A DNA stretch of 64,000 bases from Planoprotostelium fungivorum. Its lineage: Eukaryota; Evosea; Variosea; Cavosteliida; Cavosteliaceae. The translations under genes were made by a program, and so were the position numbers. The notes below the pieces were generated by a model that was not told the origin of the DNA, did not search any database, and saw only the letters and a list, made by a program, of their open reading frames with translations. The DNA is taken from contig MDYQ01000439.1 of NCBI GenBank assembly GCA_003024175.1, positions 35,900 through 99,899 of the forward strand, read 5' to 3'. Shown piece by piece: positions 27,749 through 37,255 of this stretch (the stretch's first letter is position 1; the number at the start of each line of letters is the position of its first letter).

Positions 27749-29442
27749 ATGTTTGTTGCACCTGTTGGAAGAGCGAAAACAAAAGGGACCGAAGATACTC
27801 ACCCGACACCTACATCCTCAGAATCAGATGAGACATCCAAAGCCGAAGATGTAGAGGTACCGGTAGAGAGCGAAAAGATTGAAGCACCATCACCACCGAC
27901 GGCACCTTATAAGGTATCTTTAAAGTATACAGAGCCCCCTTGGGGTGGAGAGAAAGAAGAGACACCCGCCTTCCAATTGGCTGTGATCAAGAATGGAGTC
28001 CAATGTGATACGCTCCCCTTACAAGGAAAATCGTTCTCCGTTGTTGGTGAATCGATCACTTTCACACGCAATTGATCCATCGAAGGAAGATTACCCATGT
28101 GCGATGTTACCTTGGACCACGGGAGTATATCGAGGCAACACGCCGTCTTTCAATTGAGAAAAGAAGACGGATTCCTATTCCTCTACGATCTCGGCTCAAC
28201 GCACGGCACCTTCCAAAACAAGAAGAGGCTGACACCCAACCAATATTATCAAGTCCAACAAGGTCACATCGATCCCATCTCTCTCACTGACCTCATCACA
28301 GGCGACTTCTTAAGGTTTGGAGAATCCAGTCGCATGTTCATCGTAGAGGGCGGTCCACTCAAACACATCGATGAGAAAGAAGAGGAAGAGAGAATACAGA
28401 AGGGAACTTCAGCCATACGCGCCCGTCAGAACCACATGAAGTTGGAGCAGATGGTCAAGCAGAGTCAACACTTGCGTAAATTAGACGAGGAAGCGGCCGA
28501 AGAAAAGAATGCCGCCCGAGAAGGAAAAGAAGAAGAGACGAAACCGTTGACCGAAGAAGAAGAATTGGAGAAGAATGGAGATTGGTCAGAGACGGTGAAG
28601 ACACACGAGCTCATGCAAGGGATCGAGGAAGAGGATGATGATGATGACTTCTACGATCGAACCGAGAAGAAGAAGAAGGGAGGAGCGAAGACTCACGCGC
28701 AACTCGTGGCGGAGGCGGAGGAGTTACAATCAAACATCGATCGGCTGCAGGTGTGTCTTCACGTTTTTCTTCGATCTCTCCTCTTTATTTTCTCCTGATT
28801 TCTCTCTATTGTTCTCTGTTTATTCTCTTCACGTATTTTCTCTTCTTTCTTCATCATCCTCCTTCTATCAATTATTATAACTCTCGTTGTCATCTTTTAT
28901 TTTCGATTGAATGACAAACAGGGACGAGTAGACACCATCGCGGTAGAGGAGAAGAGCGGAGAGAACGAAGACGACGCACTCGACGCCTTCATGAAAGATA
29001 TGGACCGAAATCAACACGTGAGTCATCTCTTCATCTCTTCGCTGATTCCATCCAGTTGAACGAGAAGAACAACTTGCAGCGGGAGATCGATCGATTGAAG
29101 AGAGAGAAGGCCGAAATCGATGGGCTCATCAGACTGACTGCCCCGGCCGTTCAGAACGAGAAGAAGAGAGAGATACCGAAGAAAACGGAACAGAAGGAAG
29201 AGAAGAAGGGAGAGAAAGAGAACAAGAGGAGCAGTGAAGAGAGAAAGAGAGAAGAGAAGAAAGAAGAAAAAGAAGAGAAGGAAGAAGAGAAAGAAGAGGA
29301 GAGGGAGACAAAGAAGAAGAAGGTCGAAGTCGTGAAGAAGGAGAAGAAAGTGTTCGTACCCCAACCGGAGCCAGAATTCGTGGAAGAATTCGACGATGAT
29401 GATGACTACTCTGAAGTGCCTACTGGATTTTATAAAAAATAG
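27749..29442 (+). CDS. Kanadaptin-like FHA-domain protein
   Basis: The start ATG is at 27749 (MFVAPVGRAKTKG), with an acidic/Ser-rich N-terminus. YTEPPWGG precedes the FHA domain, as in kanadaptin (SLC4A1AP). The FHA core is read across an intron at about 28059-28096 (VVG|RLPMCDVTL), then SISRQHAVFQL, LYDLGSTHGTF and FGESSRMFIVEG: the phosphopeptide-binding Arg, Ser and His of FHA domains are all present. The C-terminal half is a long Glu/Lys-rich coiled coil (about 28380-29350), ending in an acidic stretch and TGFYKK. One intron around 28750-28921 is unusually long (about 170 nt) and pyrimidine-rich. Kanadaptin homologues are nuclear proteins linked to RNA processing and trafficking. Confidence 0.87.
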
Positions 29443-29461
29443 TCGTGCAACGGTCGATGGT

Positions 29462-30871
29462 TTATCCTATCCTCTTTCTCTTATGGTTTGTTAAATTTTG
29501 CTCGGCTAACTCTTGATCGAAGTACATTGCATTACCTCTTTCTAACTGTTTTCTCACGTCCTTATTGTCTTGTAACGATATATTCGCTAGACGATGGGAG
29601 AATAGAAATCGTTCGACTTCAGCGCGGTGTCCTTTTGCAGCCTCTTTGATGGCTTCGTTGTCTTGTGCTGATGGGTCCACACGAGAATCGGTCAAGAGTG
29701 CCCGTATGGTTTCAATAGTACTATGGCCTGAAGCTTTCCTGATGGCCTTGTTGTTTTCCGCTGATGGATCGACCTTTGGATGAGCTAAGAGCAGTCTGAC
29801 GACCTCAATAGTGTTGCACTCCGAAGCGTTTTTGATGGCGTCGTTGTCTAGTGCTGATGGGTCCACACGAGAATCGGCTAAGATTGCCCGCACCATCTCG
29901 CTGTTACCGTGGCGTGAAGCATTTCTGATGGCCTTGCTGTCTTGTGCCGATGGATCCACACGAGAATCGGCCAAGAATGTCCGTACCATCTCTGTGTTGC
30001 CACAGCGTGAAGCGTTCCTGATGGCCTTGTTGTCTTGTGCTGATGGATCTACGCGGCTGTCTGCCAATAGCAGTCGTACTGTGTGCGAATTGCTATGTTC
30101 TGTTGCACCTACGATGGCTTCGTTGTCTCCCGCTGATGGATCTACACGGCATCTGTCAAGAGCAGTCGTACGATATCGATGTTGCCGTCCAGTTATCATC
30201 TGCAGATGGATCAACCATTTCAAATTGATTCGTAAGGATGGCCATCTTGATTGCATAAGTATCCATGGCTGATGGATCCACACGAGGGTCTGCCAGTAGC
30301 GTTTGTGTGACCTCAAAGTGACTGTATCTCACAGCGGTCTTAATTGCCCCGTTGTCTCTCGCTGACGGATCGATGCGAAGGTCGACCTTCAAGAGGAGTT
30401 GTACCACTTGAACATGATCTGCGGCAGCCGCCCAAGACCAGGGACATGTCGTCTTCGCCTACAACTACTGAGGATCGACCGATGGATGGGCCAGGAGCAG
30501 TCTCACCACATCGGCCCTGCCTTCCTCACAGGCCCTTGTCATGCATTCATTGTGATTGACGGATGATTCGACCCGAAGGTGAGCCAGTAAAAGTCTGACG
30601 ATCTTGGTGTGTCCGTGTGATGAAGCTTCAGTGGTAGCCTCGTTTTCAGATGCTGACGGATCCACTCTGGAATCGGAAAACAGCAGCTGCACGATTTCGA
30701 TGTGACCTGCCCGGGCTGCCTCTCATGGCCATGTTGTGATCTGCTGATGGATCGACTCTTCGATGAGCGAGCTGATGTCTTTCCACAACCTGCATATGCT
30801 GCGAAGGACGGCAAACTGTTGCCTTTTTCTTTTCTGATTATATTCTGGGCAGATGATTCTCCTCTTTGCAC
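29462..30871 (-). pseudogene. Frameshifted ankyrin-repeat array (about 93-nt units)
   Basis: About 13 copies of a 31-residue ankyrin-type unit (LLADSRVDPSAQDNKAIRNA then S..GNTEMVR) read on the minus strand. The six to eight C-terminal copies (29462-30140) form one clean frame ending NHKRKRIG. Further upstream the repeat keeps its protein consensus but jumps frame at about 30155-30180, 30440-30475 and 30715-30725, with in-frame stops. I cannot bridge these with plausible GT-AG introns. No start codon with support is seen. Either this is a decaying gene or the assembly has indels here. The intact C-terminal part could still be expressed. It sits next to another broken gene. Confidence 0.7.
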
Positions 30872-31087
30872 GGCCGTGAAATAGATTGTGATGCCACACG
30901 TTCGCCTCTCAACGCTTCATCTAATATGACTTCTGTTATATCACTACCAGTGATGGATCCGTTTGTCATCAGCCGTCTGTTGTTTGCGTAAAAAGGATGA
31001 TCTGTTTGTGCAAAGATGATTCCGGTGATCTCAGCACATCATTCCAAGCTGAACAAAGACAGAAGTAAAGAAGACTAGAAGAGAAAG

Positions 31088-32778
31088 GTGAACGACGCGA
31101 GCATCGAAGCTAAGTGGCTGGAAGAGGCCAGCAGAGTGAGCTGACGAGACCGAGTGACTGTCTCTGACGTGTGGCAGAGAATGAGGAAGGAAGCGGTACA
31201 GCATGTGCTAGACTAAGTGAAGTGGTTGTCTTCATTTCCAGATGGGTCCATCGCTCCTTCTCTTGTACCAGTGCGGCAGAGAGATTCATCACGACAGGTC
31301 TGATCAGTGATGCAGGAAGTGTGGGAATGTGATCAGCTGATCGACGAAGTGATGAAGCAGAAGCTACTGGAAGGAGCAAAAGAGTTAGAGGACGTGCCAG
31401 GTACGAAGACATATGTTGCAGTGACTGAGATGCACACAGAGGAGGAGCAGGACTGGCATCCTGGCTCAGACCATCAAGTGAGCAGCTGATGACTGTGATT
31501 TTATTCAAATCCATCGTCTTTGATTATCCCATATGAACTGACGTACAGGTACTTGACTTAGTTCATCCATCTCTCTACTGCTGTGTCTACGGAGTGACGA
31601 AAGAGGTCGAGAGGCAGATCAAGCCCACTTTGTTGTCTCAAGGCCTTTTGGTAGGAAAGTCATTGAATCAAATCTAACTTTCTATAGACAACTGCACCGC
31701 CGCTAGAAAGTGATTATGACCGCGATAATTGTGGGGTGGTGAAGATATCCCAACGATTCCAGTGGCTTCCTGCAGAGGTAAGTTGCTTCTCAGTCAATCA
31801 GTCAGATAACGCGTACAGTTTCCGGTGGGCCATGATGGCAAAGTGAAGATCGACTCTTACATCAACAACATGCATCCCATCAAGCACAGACAGCTGTACA
31901 ACACCATAGGGAAGATCTTCGAGCGCTTCGTACCTCTTCTGGAGAAGGTGTTGATTCGACGCGTAAGATATGTCCCTGAAACAAAGATCGACGTAGACTT
32001 GCGGTTGATTGGGGTAAGTGTAACGAAGGTTTGTCTTCTGCTGAACGACATCAAGGATACCAATTGGAAGACACGCAGAGAATCTCGATTAAGGAGAGCA
32101 TTGGATACAGACGAGGATGAAGAGGATGCTGACGAGGAGACATATGAATCACATGATGAAGGAGAAGAGGTGAGATTCTCCTTCAAGAGAGTTTCAAAGA
32201 TGGGGAAGTTCAACCCTGACATCCCAAAATTTGTACCACCTCAACCGAAATGCATCAGTGAGAATACGAAAGTGAAGTGTCAAACTGACCGCGACTGCAA
32301 CAGGTCTGAAGGGAAGAAGGTTGCAGGTGATCGTCAAGATGGCCAATATCGAGCTCACGCCCGACAAGCCAGGTGCTGGACTGGGCTGCGAGAGTGCTGC
32401 CAGGATCGAGAAAGATACTTGTCTTCTTCCTCGTCGATCCTTTCGTTCGCATCACCTCAACAGCCAGAGTTCCCCCACAGGTATTTCTGCCCTTGCGTCA
32501 TGTATTTCGTGAAGACTGACGTGGGCAGAGGAGAGACTGGATGTGGGACTACATCAGAGAAGAGGCAGATCTTTCTGTCTTACCTGTGGACATGCTGAAC
32601 CTGATCGAGAGTCAGTGATCTGATGACGAGAGAAGAGGCATGTCAGTACAGAGAAGAGCTGATGAGGGAGAGAAAGGTTCAAAGGAACGAATTAGATCGA
32701 GGTGGAGTGTGTGTGCTGAGAGGATCTGAAGTATATACAGAAGTGTTTGAGGCAGAGTACGATCTATGCGAACATTGA
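31088..32778 (+). pseudogene. DUF4246 gene remnant with the central core deleted
   Basis: Exon-like segments match the fungal/protist DUF4246 family in order: IEAKWLEEASR, SDVWQRMRKEAV, a segment with DWHPGSDHQ, VLDLVHPSLYCCVYG, SQRFQWLPAE, KIDSYINNMHPIKHRQLYN, LQVIVKMANIELTPDKPG, LPGSRKILVFFLVDPFVRIT, RDWMWDYIREEADLSVL and TREEACQYREELMRERK. Most are bounded by GT-AG introns. Between the LTPDKPG block (ends about 32372) and LPGSRKILVFF (from about 32393) family members carry a long core with metal-ligand-like His residues. Here about 20 nt separate them and the frame changes. I therefore read it as a pseudogene made by an internal deletion. DUF4246 function is unknown. Confidence 0.7.
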
Positions 32779-32939
32779 CGGAATAAGATTCAGAAAGGTT
32801 GGATGATAAGGCTCTTCGATCCATAGACTGCATCGTCCGCAACCTTATTGGTTTCAAATGGCTGCCGTTTACATAAACAACTCTTAACGATAATGAAGAC
32901 GTCCGCGCGCTACAAGAATAGGAGATTGCGTTCCATTTA

Positions 32940-33608
32940 TCAATGAGTGATCAAAAGGAGGACCAGGAGAAGAGTGATCGAGGCGGTCAGGCTGGATGTA
33001 CCTCCGGGATGGCCTACCGGATCAGCACTAATGAATGTGACACCCGTGGCATTGCGGTAGTTAGTGGAAGCGATGGGTGGTAAAGGCGAAGGAAGGACAT
33101 AAGTTCTCTGTCCACAGAAGATTCGGGTGCTCGGATTGCCCGGCGCTGCCTGGCAGTCGTGAGAGGCAGTGGAGTTGCAGTTGGTGTTGTAGACGATCTT
33201 GGCCCCCACGAAAGTAGAGTTGGTGCACGACGAGTTCGTGCTGTACTGCTCGGTGACAGTATCCGAAGGCTTCAGGTGGTAGGCATCGTCCGGCACAGCT
33301 GATACAGTGGCGTAATAAGGTGCGGCGTGATCGTTGTTCGAGTTTGCGATGTTCATCTGAACGTAGCGAGTGGAAGAGGGAGGTCCGGAGCAATCAACAG
33401 AGGAGAATCCGTCGACGATGTATCGTCCACCGGGGGTGACCTTGATGGATGTTGTACCTCCAGGTTGAGGCAGACACACGCCGATAGGATAAGCGATGGC
33501 GTTGGCCATGCCATCTGACAGGAAGTTGTAGGTGTAAATGATGAGAGAGGGTTGTGGCTGCTGAGCGGTGACCACAGCGAGGGTGAAGAGGAGGAGCTGG
33601 AAGAGCAT
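32940..33608 (-). CDS. Secreted GPI-anchored protein of unknown function (222 aa)
   Basis: This is one uninterrupted frame, unusual for the window. The signal peptide MLFQLLLFTLAVVTAQ starts at 33608. The mature part has several paired cysteines (VCLPQPGG, VDCSGPP, NSSCTNSTF, NTNCNS, HDCQAAP, IFCGQRT) and many N-x-S/T sequons. It ends in a hydrophobic GPI-type tail (SSLTASITLLLVLLLITH) with a small-residue site upstream (HPGGTSS). The cysteine count suggests four disulphides. No family is recognised. Small Cys-rich anchored proteins of this type are common on amoeba surfaces. Confidence 0.75.
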   Translation of the reverse strand: MLFQLLLFTLAVVTAQQPQPSLIIYTYNFLSDGMANAIAYPIGVCLPQPGGTTSIKVTPGGRYIVDGFSSVDCSGPPSSTRYVQMNIANSNNDHAAPYYATVSAVPDDAYHLKPSDTVTEQYSTNSSCTNSTFVGAKIVYNTNCNSTASHDCQAAPGNPSTRIFCGQRTYVLPSPLPPIASTNYRNATGVTFISADPVGHPGGTSSLTASITLLLVLLLITH

Positions 33609-33947
33609 CTCGTTGTTAAACTGCGCCCGAAAGAATGGTTGGTGGTGAAGATTGCTGCGGGATATATCAATCGTTGTCTGACAGGTTCCGGTTTGTATTT
33701 GCTGCCACAGCTTTCGCTTGCCGCTTCAACATTTAAGGTGGTCGGTGCCATTATCTCTTCGATAAACTTTACAATGAAGCTTCTGCGTTCTACTCTTCTA
33801 TCAGCCTATACTCCCCTGCCTCATGTGTCGGTCATCATCCGACATTACCTTCTAAAATGTGTCAATTTACAATTCGTTCACTTTCAAGGAAGAACACATC
33901 AGATCCACGCAATCTGAAAACACGAATCAAGGCACACAAACATACAA
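33609..33947. other. Divergent intergenic region
   Basis: This is a 339-nt spacer between divergent starts at 33608 and 33948. I see no coding frame with support and no clear motif. Confidence 0.4.
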
Positions 33948-35907
33948 ATGAACGTCTTGAAGATCGTATTCCAAGGTCTTCTCCTCCTCGCTTTCGCAGC
34001 TTTCCTTAGATGGTCAACCAGGCAGGTGGTATTGAAGAAGAGACCACCCATCAACCCTTTATATTCTTCTCTGGCCTACGTAGCTGTCATCATCCTCTTT
34101 GGATTTCTCTACATCATCAACTTCCCCGCCTTCATTGGAACAACCCATCCTGACGTCATAGCCGCCAAATCGCTGTCCAGATCAGAATGCAGGTGAGATA
34201 TGTCCGTCATTTCTCTCAACTGACACGATTTGCAGACAGGCCAGTGAAAAGGGATCTGTTGCTATGTGGACGTGGAACAATCAAGTGGGAAGGGTAATCA
34301 TCGATTTCTCCTCTTCAATCTTGACCGCTGTTAGGACCTGCACAAGGAATACACCAAATCATATGGTTCCTCCGCCTTCACATCACAATTATTCAACGCC
34401 CTCCTCTTTGGCTCCGGAACAATGGCCACTGTCATGCCCTTCATCTTTCAACTGATCGCAGCCGTCGCTTACAAAGTGAAGAACATGAGCTACATCGACA
34501 CGATCTCACATCCAACAGTACTTCAGTCGCGAACACAAATTGGGAAGCATCTATCCTCTGAAGCACCAAGGACTGTCCCTCCCCTTCGTCTTTGCCATCA
34601 CCATCACGTCCATTGTCATTTTCGGCACCTTCCATCTCGAAGCCGATCAAGATCGCACCCACCTATGTCTCCTCTTCTCCGGTCACTGGTTCACTTACTT
34701 CTTCACCACCCTCTTCGGTACGTCATCTCACAATCTCACCACCATGCACCATCCCGATGTTCCGACATCTGATCGACTCCGCAGGTGTACAAGCCTTGGT
34801 CCACTTTGCCGCTTCTTCTGGCCTCTTCTCTACATACACAGCACTCTACGCTGGTTACTTTGTCTTGTGTCAGACCCTCTTCTTCAGGGTCTTGAACATC
34901 ACACAACAGTTTTATCACGATTCAGAAGAAGCTCGCGGAGGACTGTCTAGAGCCATGGGTTACTCACCTTTTGTCTTTGGTGTCTTCTTGTTGGTCGAAT
35001 GGTTCAATTGGAACCGATACCAGACGGAGAAGGTGAGATTCGCATAGACATCACCATCATGATCATCTTGAAATCATCATCACAATGTAGATCGACTGCT
35101 CGCGTTATATGTGATATCTCGTGAGATATCTTGAAAACTGAACGGTACAGGCCACGAGAGACGAAGCGAAGAAGACATTGAACGGATTACCCGACGAACT
35201 CAAAACCATCTTGAAGAAGGCTGGCATCAAGAAGAGCGTCCTCTTAGATAGTGATGTCATGGGACAAGTTCAACAGAACTATGTTGATTACGTCACTTCA
35301 CTCAAGGCCCCCGCCGCTGCTGCTGCTCCCTCTACACCCGTCAAGGTGCGATGTCATGACACGATATCATATAGAATCGTTCACCTCTCATCGATGCGTC
35401 TCATATCAGATGAAGTGACGTGGAGATCTAAATATAGAACAGGCTACCGTCAGCCAGGGAGCTTCCCTCCCACCCCCAGCCCCTCCAGCCCCTCAGACAC
35501 CCATCGAAGTGAGAAACGCTCCCCTCCCTCCCCCCCCTACCCCCACCGCAAAGAAGAGCGCCACCGATCTCCCTCCCCCCCCACAGTTCGACGCCGACGC
35601 CTTACCTCAGCCTCTACCTTCTTCGAGCGACATTCAACTGCCTCCACCCCTCGTCACTTCCTTTGAAGTGTCTAAGAAGCCTGACGCGAGGTCTCTCGTT
35701 GATGCCATGCAGAAGTTAAAGAAGGTGAGAAGAAGAGGAGAGAAGAAAATTGAGGAGAGATAGGTTACACCGGGTCAGAAGCCGATCAAGGTGGAAGAGA
35801 ACAAGTTGTATAACATGCTCGTCACTGGATTAGACAGAGTGAGAGCAGCTGTCGAAGTGGAAGAAGAGGAGGGTGCATCAAGTGGAACGGACGAAGATTG
35901 GAATTAA
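33948..35907 (+). CDS. Polytopic membrane protein with proline-rich tail, unknown
   Basis: The start ATG is at 33948 (MNVLKIVFQGLLLLAFAAFL). About seven hydrophobic segments follow across several introns: LLLLAFAAFLRW, LAYVAVIILFGFLYIINF, ALLFGSGTMATVMPFIFQLI, FVFAITITSIVIFGTF, GHWFTYFFTTLFG, GLFSTYTALYAGYFVLCQ and FVFGVFLLVEWFNW. The C-terminal ~250 residues are hydrophilic. They include a helical part (DELKTILKKAGIKK), a proline-rich section (PLPPPPTPT, LPPPPQFDADALPQP, about 35470-35640) that could bind SH3 or profilin-type partners, and an acidic end GTDEDWN. I do not recognise the family. A signalling receptor or channel-like role is only a guess. Confidence 0.7.
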
Positions 35908-36042
35908 ACTTACTTCTCTCGAGCGATTCATGTGTTCATCGTCGTGTCCATCGAAGATGATGGATAACATCACGCGATGATTCGTGTCGGCTTTGTGGTG
36001 AGACGATGTGGAGAGATATTTGAAAACAAAACTCTTTTATTC

Positions 36043-36859
36043 TCAACGGCCGTCGACTGTTGTGTAGGTGTATTTCAGTTTCTGGTCCCTTCTGGCTGCC
36101 AGGTAAGACCATATGATTCCGACCGTAGGGATCACCACCAGCAGAGGTCCAGTCACCATGATGGCAAATCGCACTGGATCGTCGATCTTGTAATGGGGAT
36201 CGTGACGGGGGAGATAATGCAAGTCTCCCGTTCCGTTCTTTGCTACGGGGTACGTCCAGCATTTGTACTCTTCCTTGTATGGATTTGTCACAGCGGCTCT
36301 TCCAAACATCTGGTACCAGGCGACCACCATGCAAGCTCCGTGTAATGCCTTGAGAGAGAAGAGACGCTGGGTCCAGGTTTTCTCGGCTTTCATCTCTTGA
36401 GCCAAGAGTGATTCGACTTGTGATACAGACAGGTCCAGGTGGCCTTTCGTGGCGAAGTGATCGTCCACTCTTCTCCTCAGCTCTTTCTGGTATCTGGCTT
36501 GGTCTATGCTGATGACTATGACGCCGATGGTAAGGAAGACCAACATGAGAGCGAGGAAGAGGATGATGATCTTGGGTAGGCCGTGATTGATGATGAGAAT
36601 GGAAGAGCCAGAAGCCCACAGGAGAGAGATGAGGAAAGCTCTGCCGAACCATCTGTGGAGAGAATGGAATCGTGGAATGATGCGAGTAGCGATGGCGAAG
36701 ATTCCGGATAAAGTGGCTAAGTAAGCGGTGGTGATGTGCAGTGGATAGACCTGCACGAGGTCAATCTAGTTCAAACGTTCGCAGAGATCACACTTGAGAA
36801 AGACAGAGGACGCTGTCGAAAGCCTCAGTTCGATCGAAACCAAGAGTGAGATCGGCCAT
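36043..36859 (-). CDS. Multi-pass membrane protein, DUF2306-like
   Basis: The first exon, from the ATG at 36859 (MADLTLGFDRTEAFDSVLCL), is spliced over a ~44-nt intron at about 36751-36794 to VYPLHITTAYLATLSGIFAI. Four to five hydrophobic helices follow: LATLSGIFAIATR, FGRAFLISLLWASGSSILI, IIILFLALMLVFLTIGVIVI and FAIMVTGPLLVVIPTVGIIW. The segment RFHSLHRWFGRAF resembles the HR.(L/F)GR motif of DUF2306 membrane proteins, where the His may bind heme or metal; that family link is tentative. The loop between helices 3 and 4 is long and charged. It ends YTTVDGR at 36043, facing the 3' end of the neighbouring gene about 135 nt away. Confidence 0.7.
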
Positions 36860-37255
36860 GGTTGAGCTCTGCGGGTGATCTTGTTTGTGTGCGGATGTTT
36901 GTGCTTTGTGGAGTTTTCGGAGTCTCGCTTCAGTCGTGACGTTAATGGAATTTCTGAAACCGAGGCCGAGGGTGGTCCTTGTACCCTCGCGAGCCACTTG
37001 GTGTTTGCAGTACAGTTGAGATGAAGAGAAGTCGCGTCAGTATCGCGTGCTTGATGGAGAAGCTGTGTGGCTATCGCGTGCTAGCTCTTACACATATACC
37101 ATATATTGGTAAGATAAAGCAAGATCTCGGTTGTTGGTGTGACGGATACGAACACGATGTCCTTCAGTCCTTTCATTTTGTTTGTCAGCCACAATGAAAT
37201 AGAGATAAAAATCAGATCGAGATCATCATTGTAGAATGAGTTGATCACGTGCAGC
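36860..37255. other. Divergent intergenic region
   Basis: This is a 396-nt spacer between a minus-strand and a plus-strand start. It contains a duplicated 10-mer, tatcgcgtgc, at about 37040 and 37072. No gene is supported. Confidence 0.4.

Noticed and set aside
29023-29364. Minus-strand leucine/phenylalanine-rich frame that looks like a membrane protein
   Set aside because: It is the antisense of the Lys/Glu coiled coil of the kanadaptin-like gene.
29640-30300. Regular ~93-nt spaced repeats resembling a CRISPR array
   Set aside because: Units are diverged, contiguous and encode an ankyrin consensus. The genome is eukaryotic.
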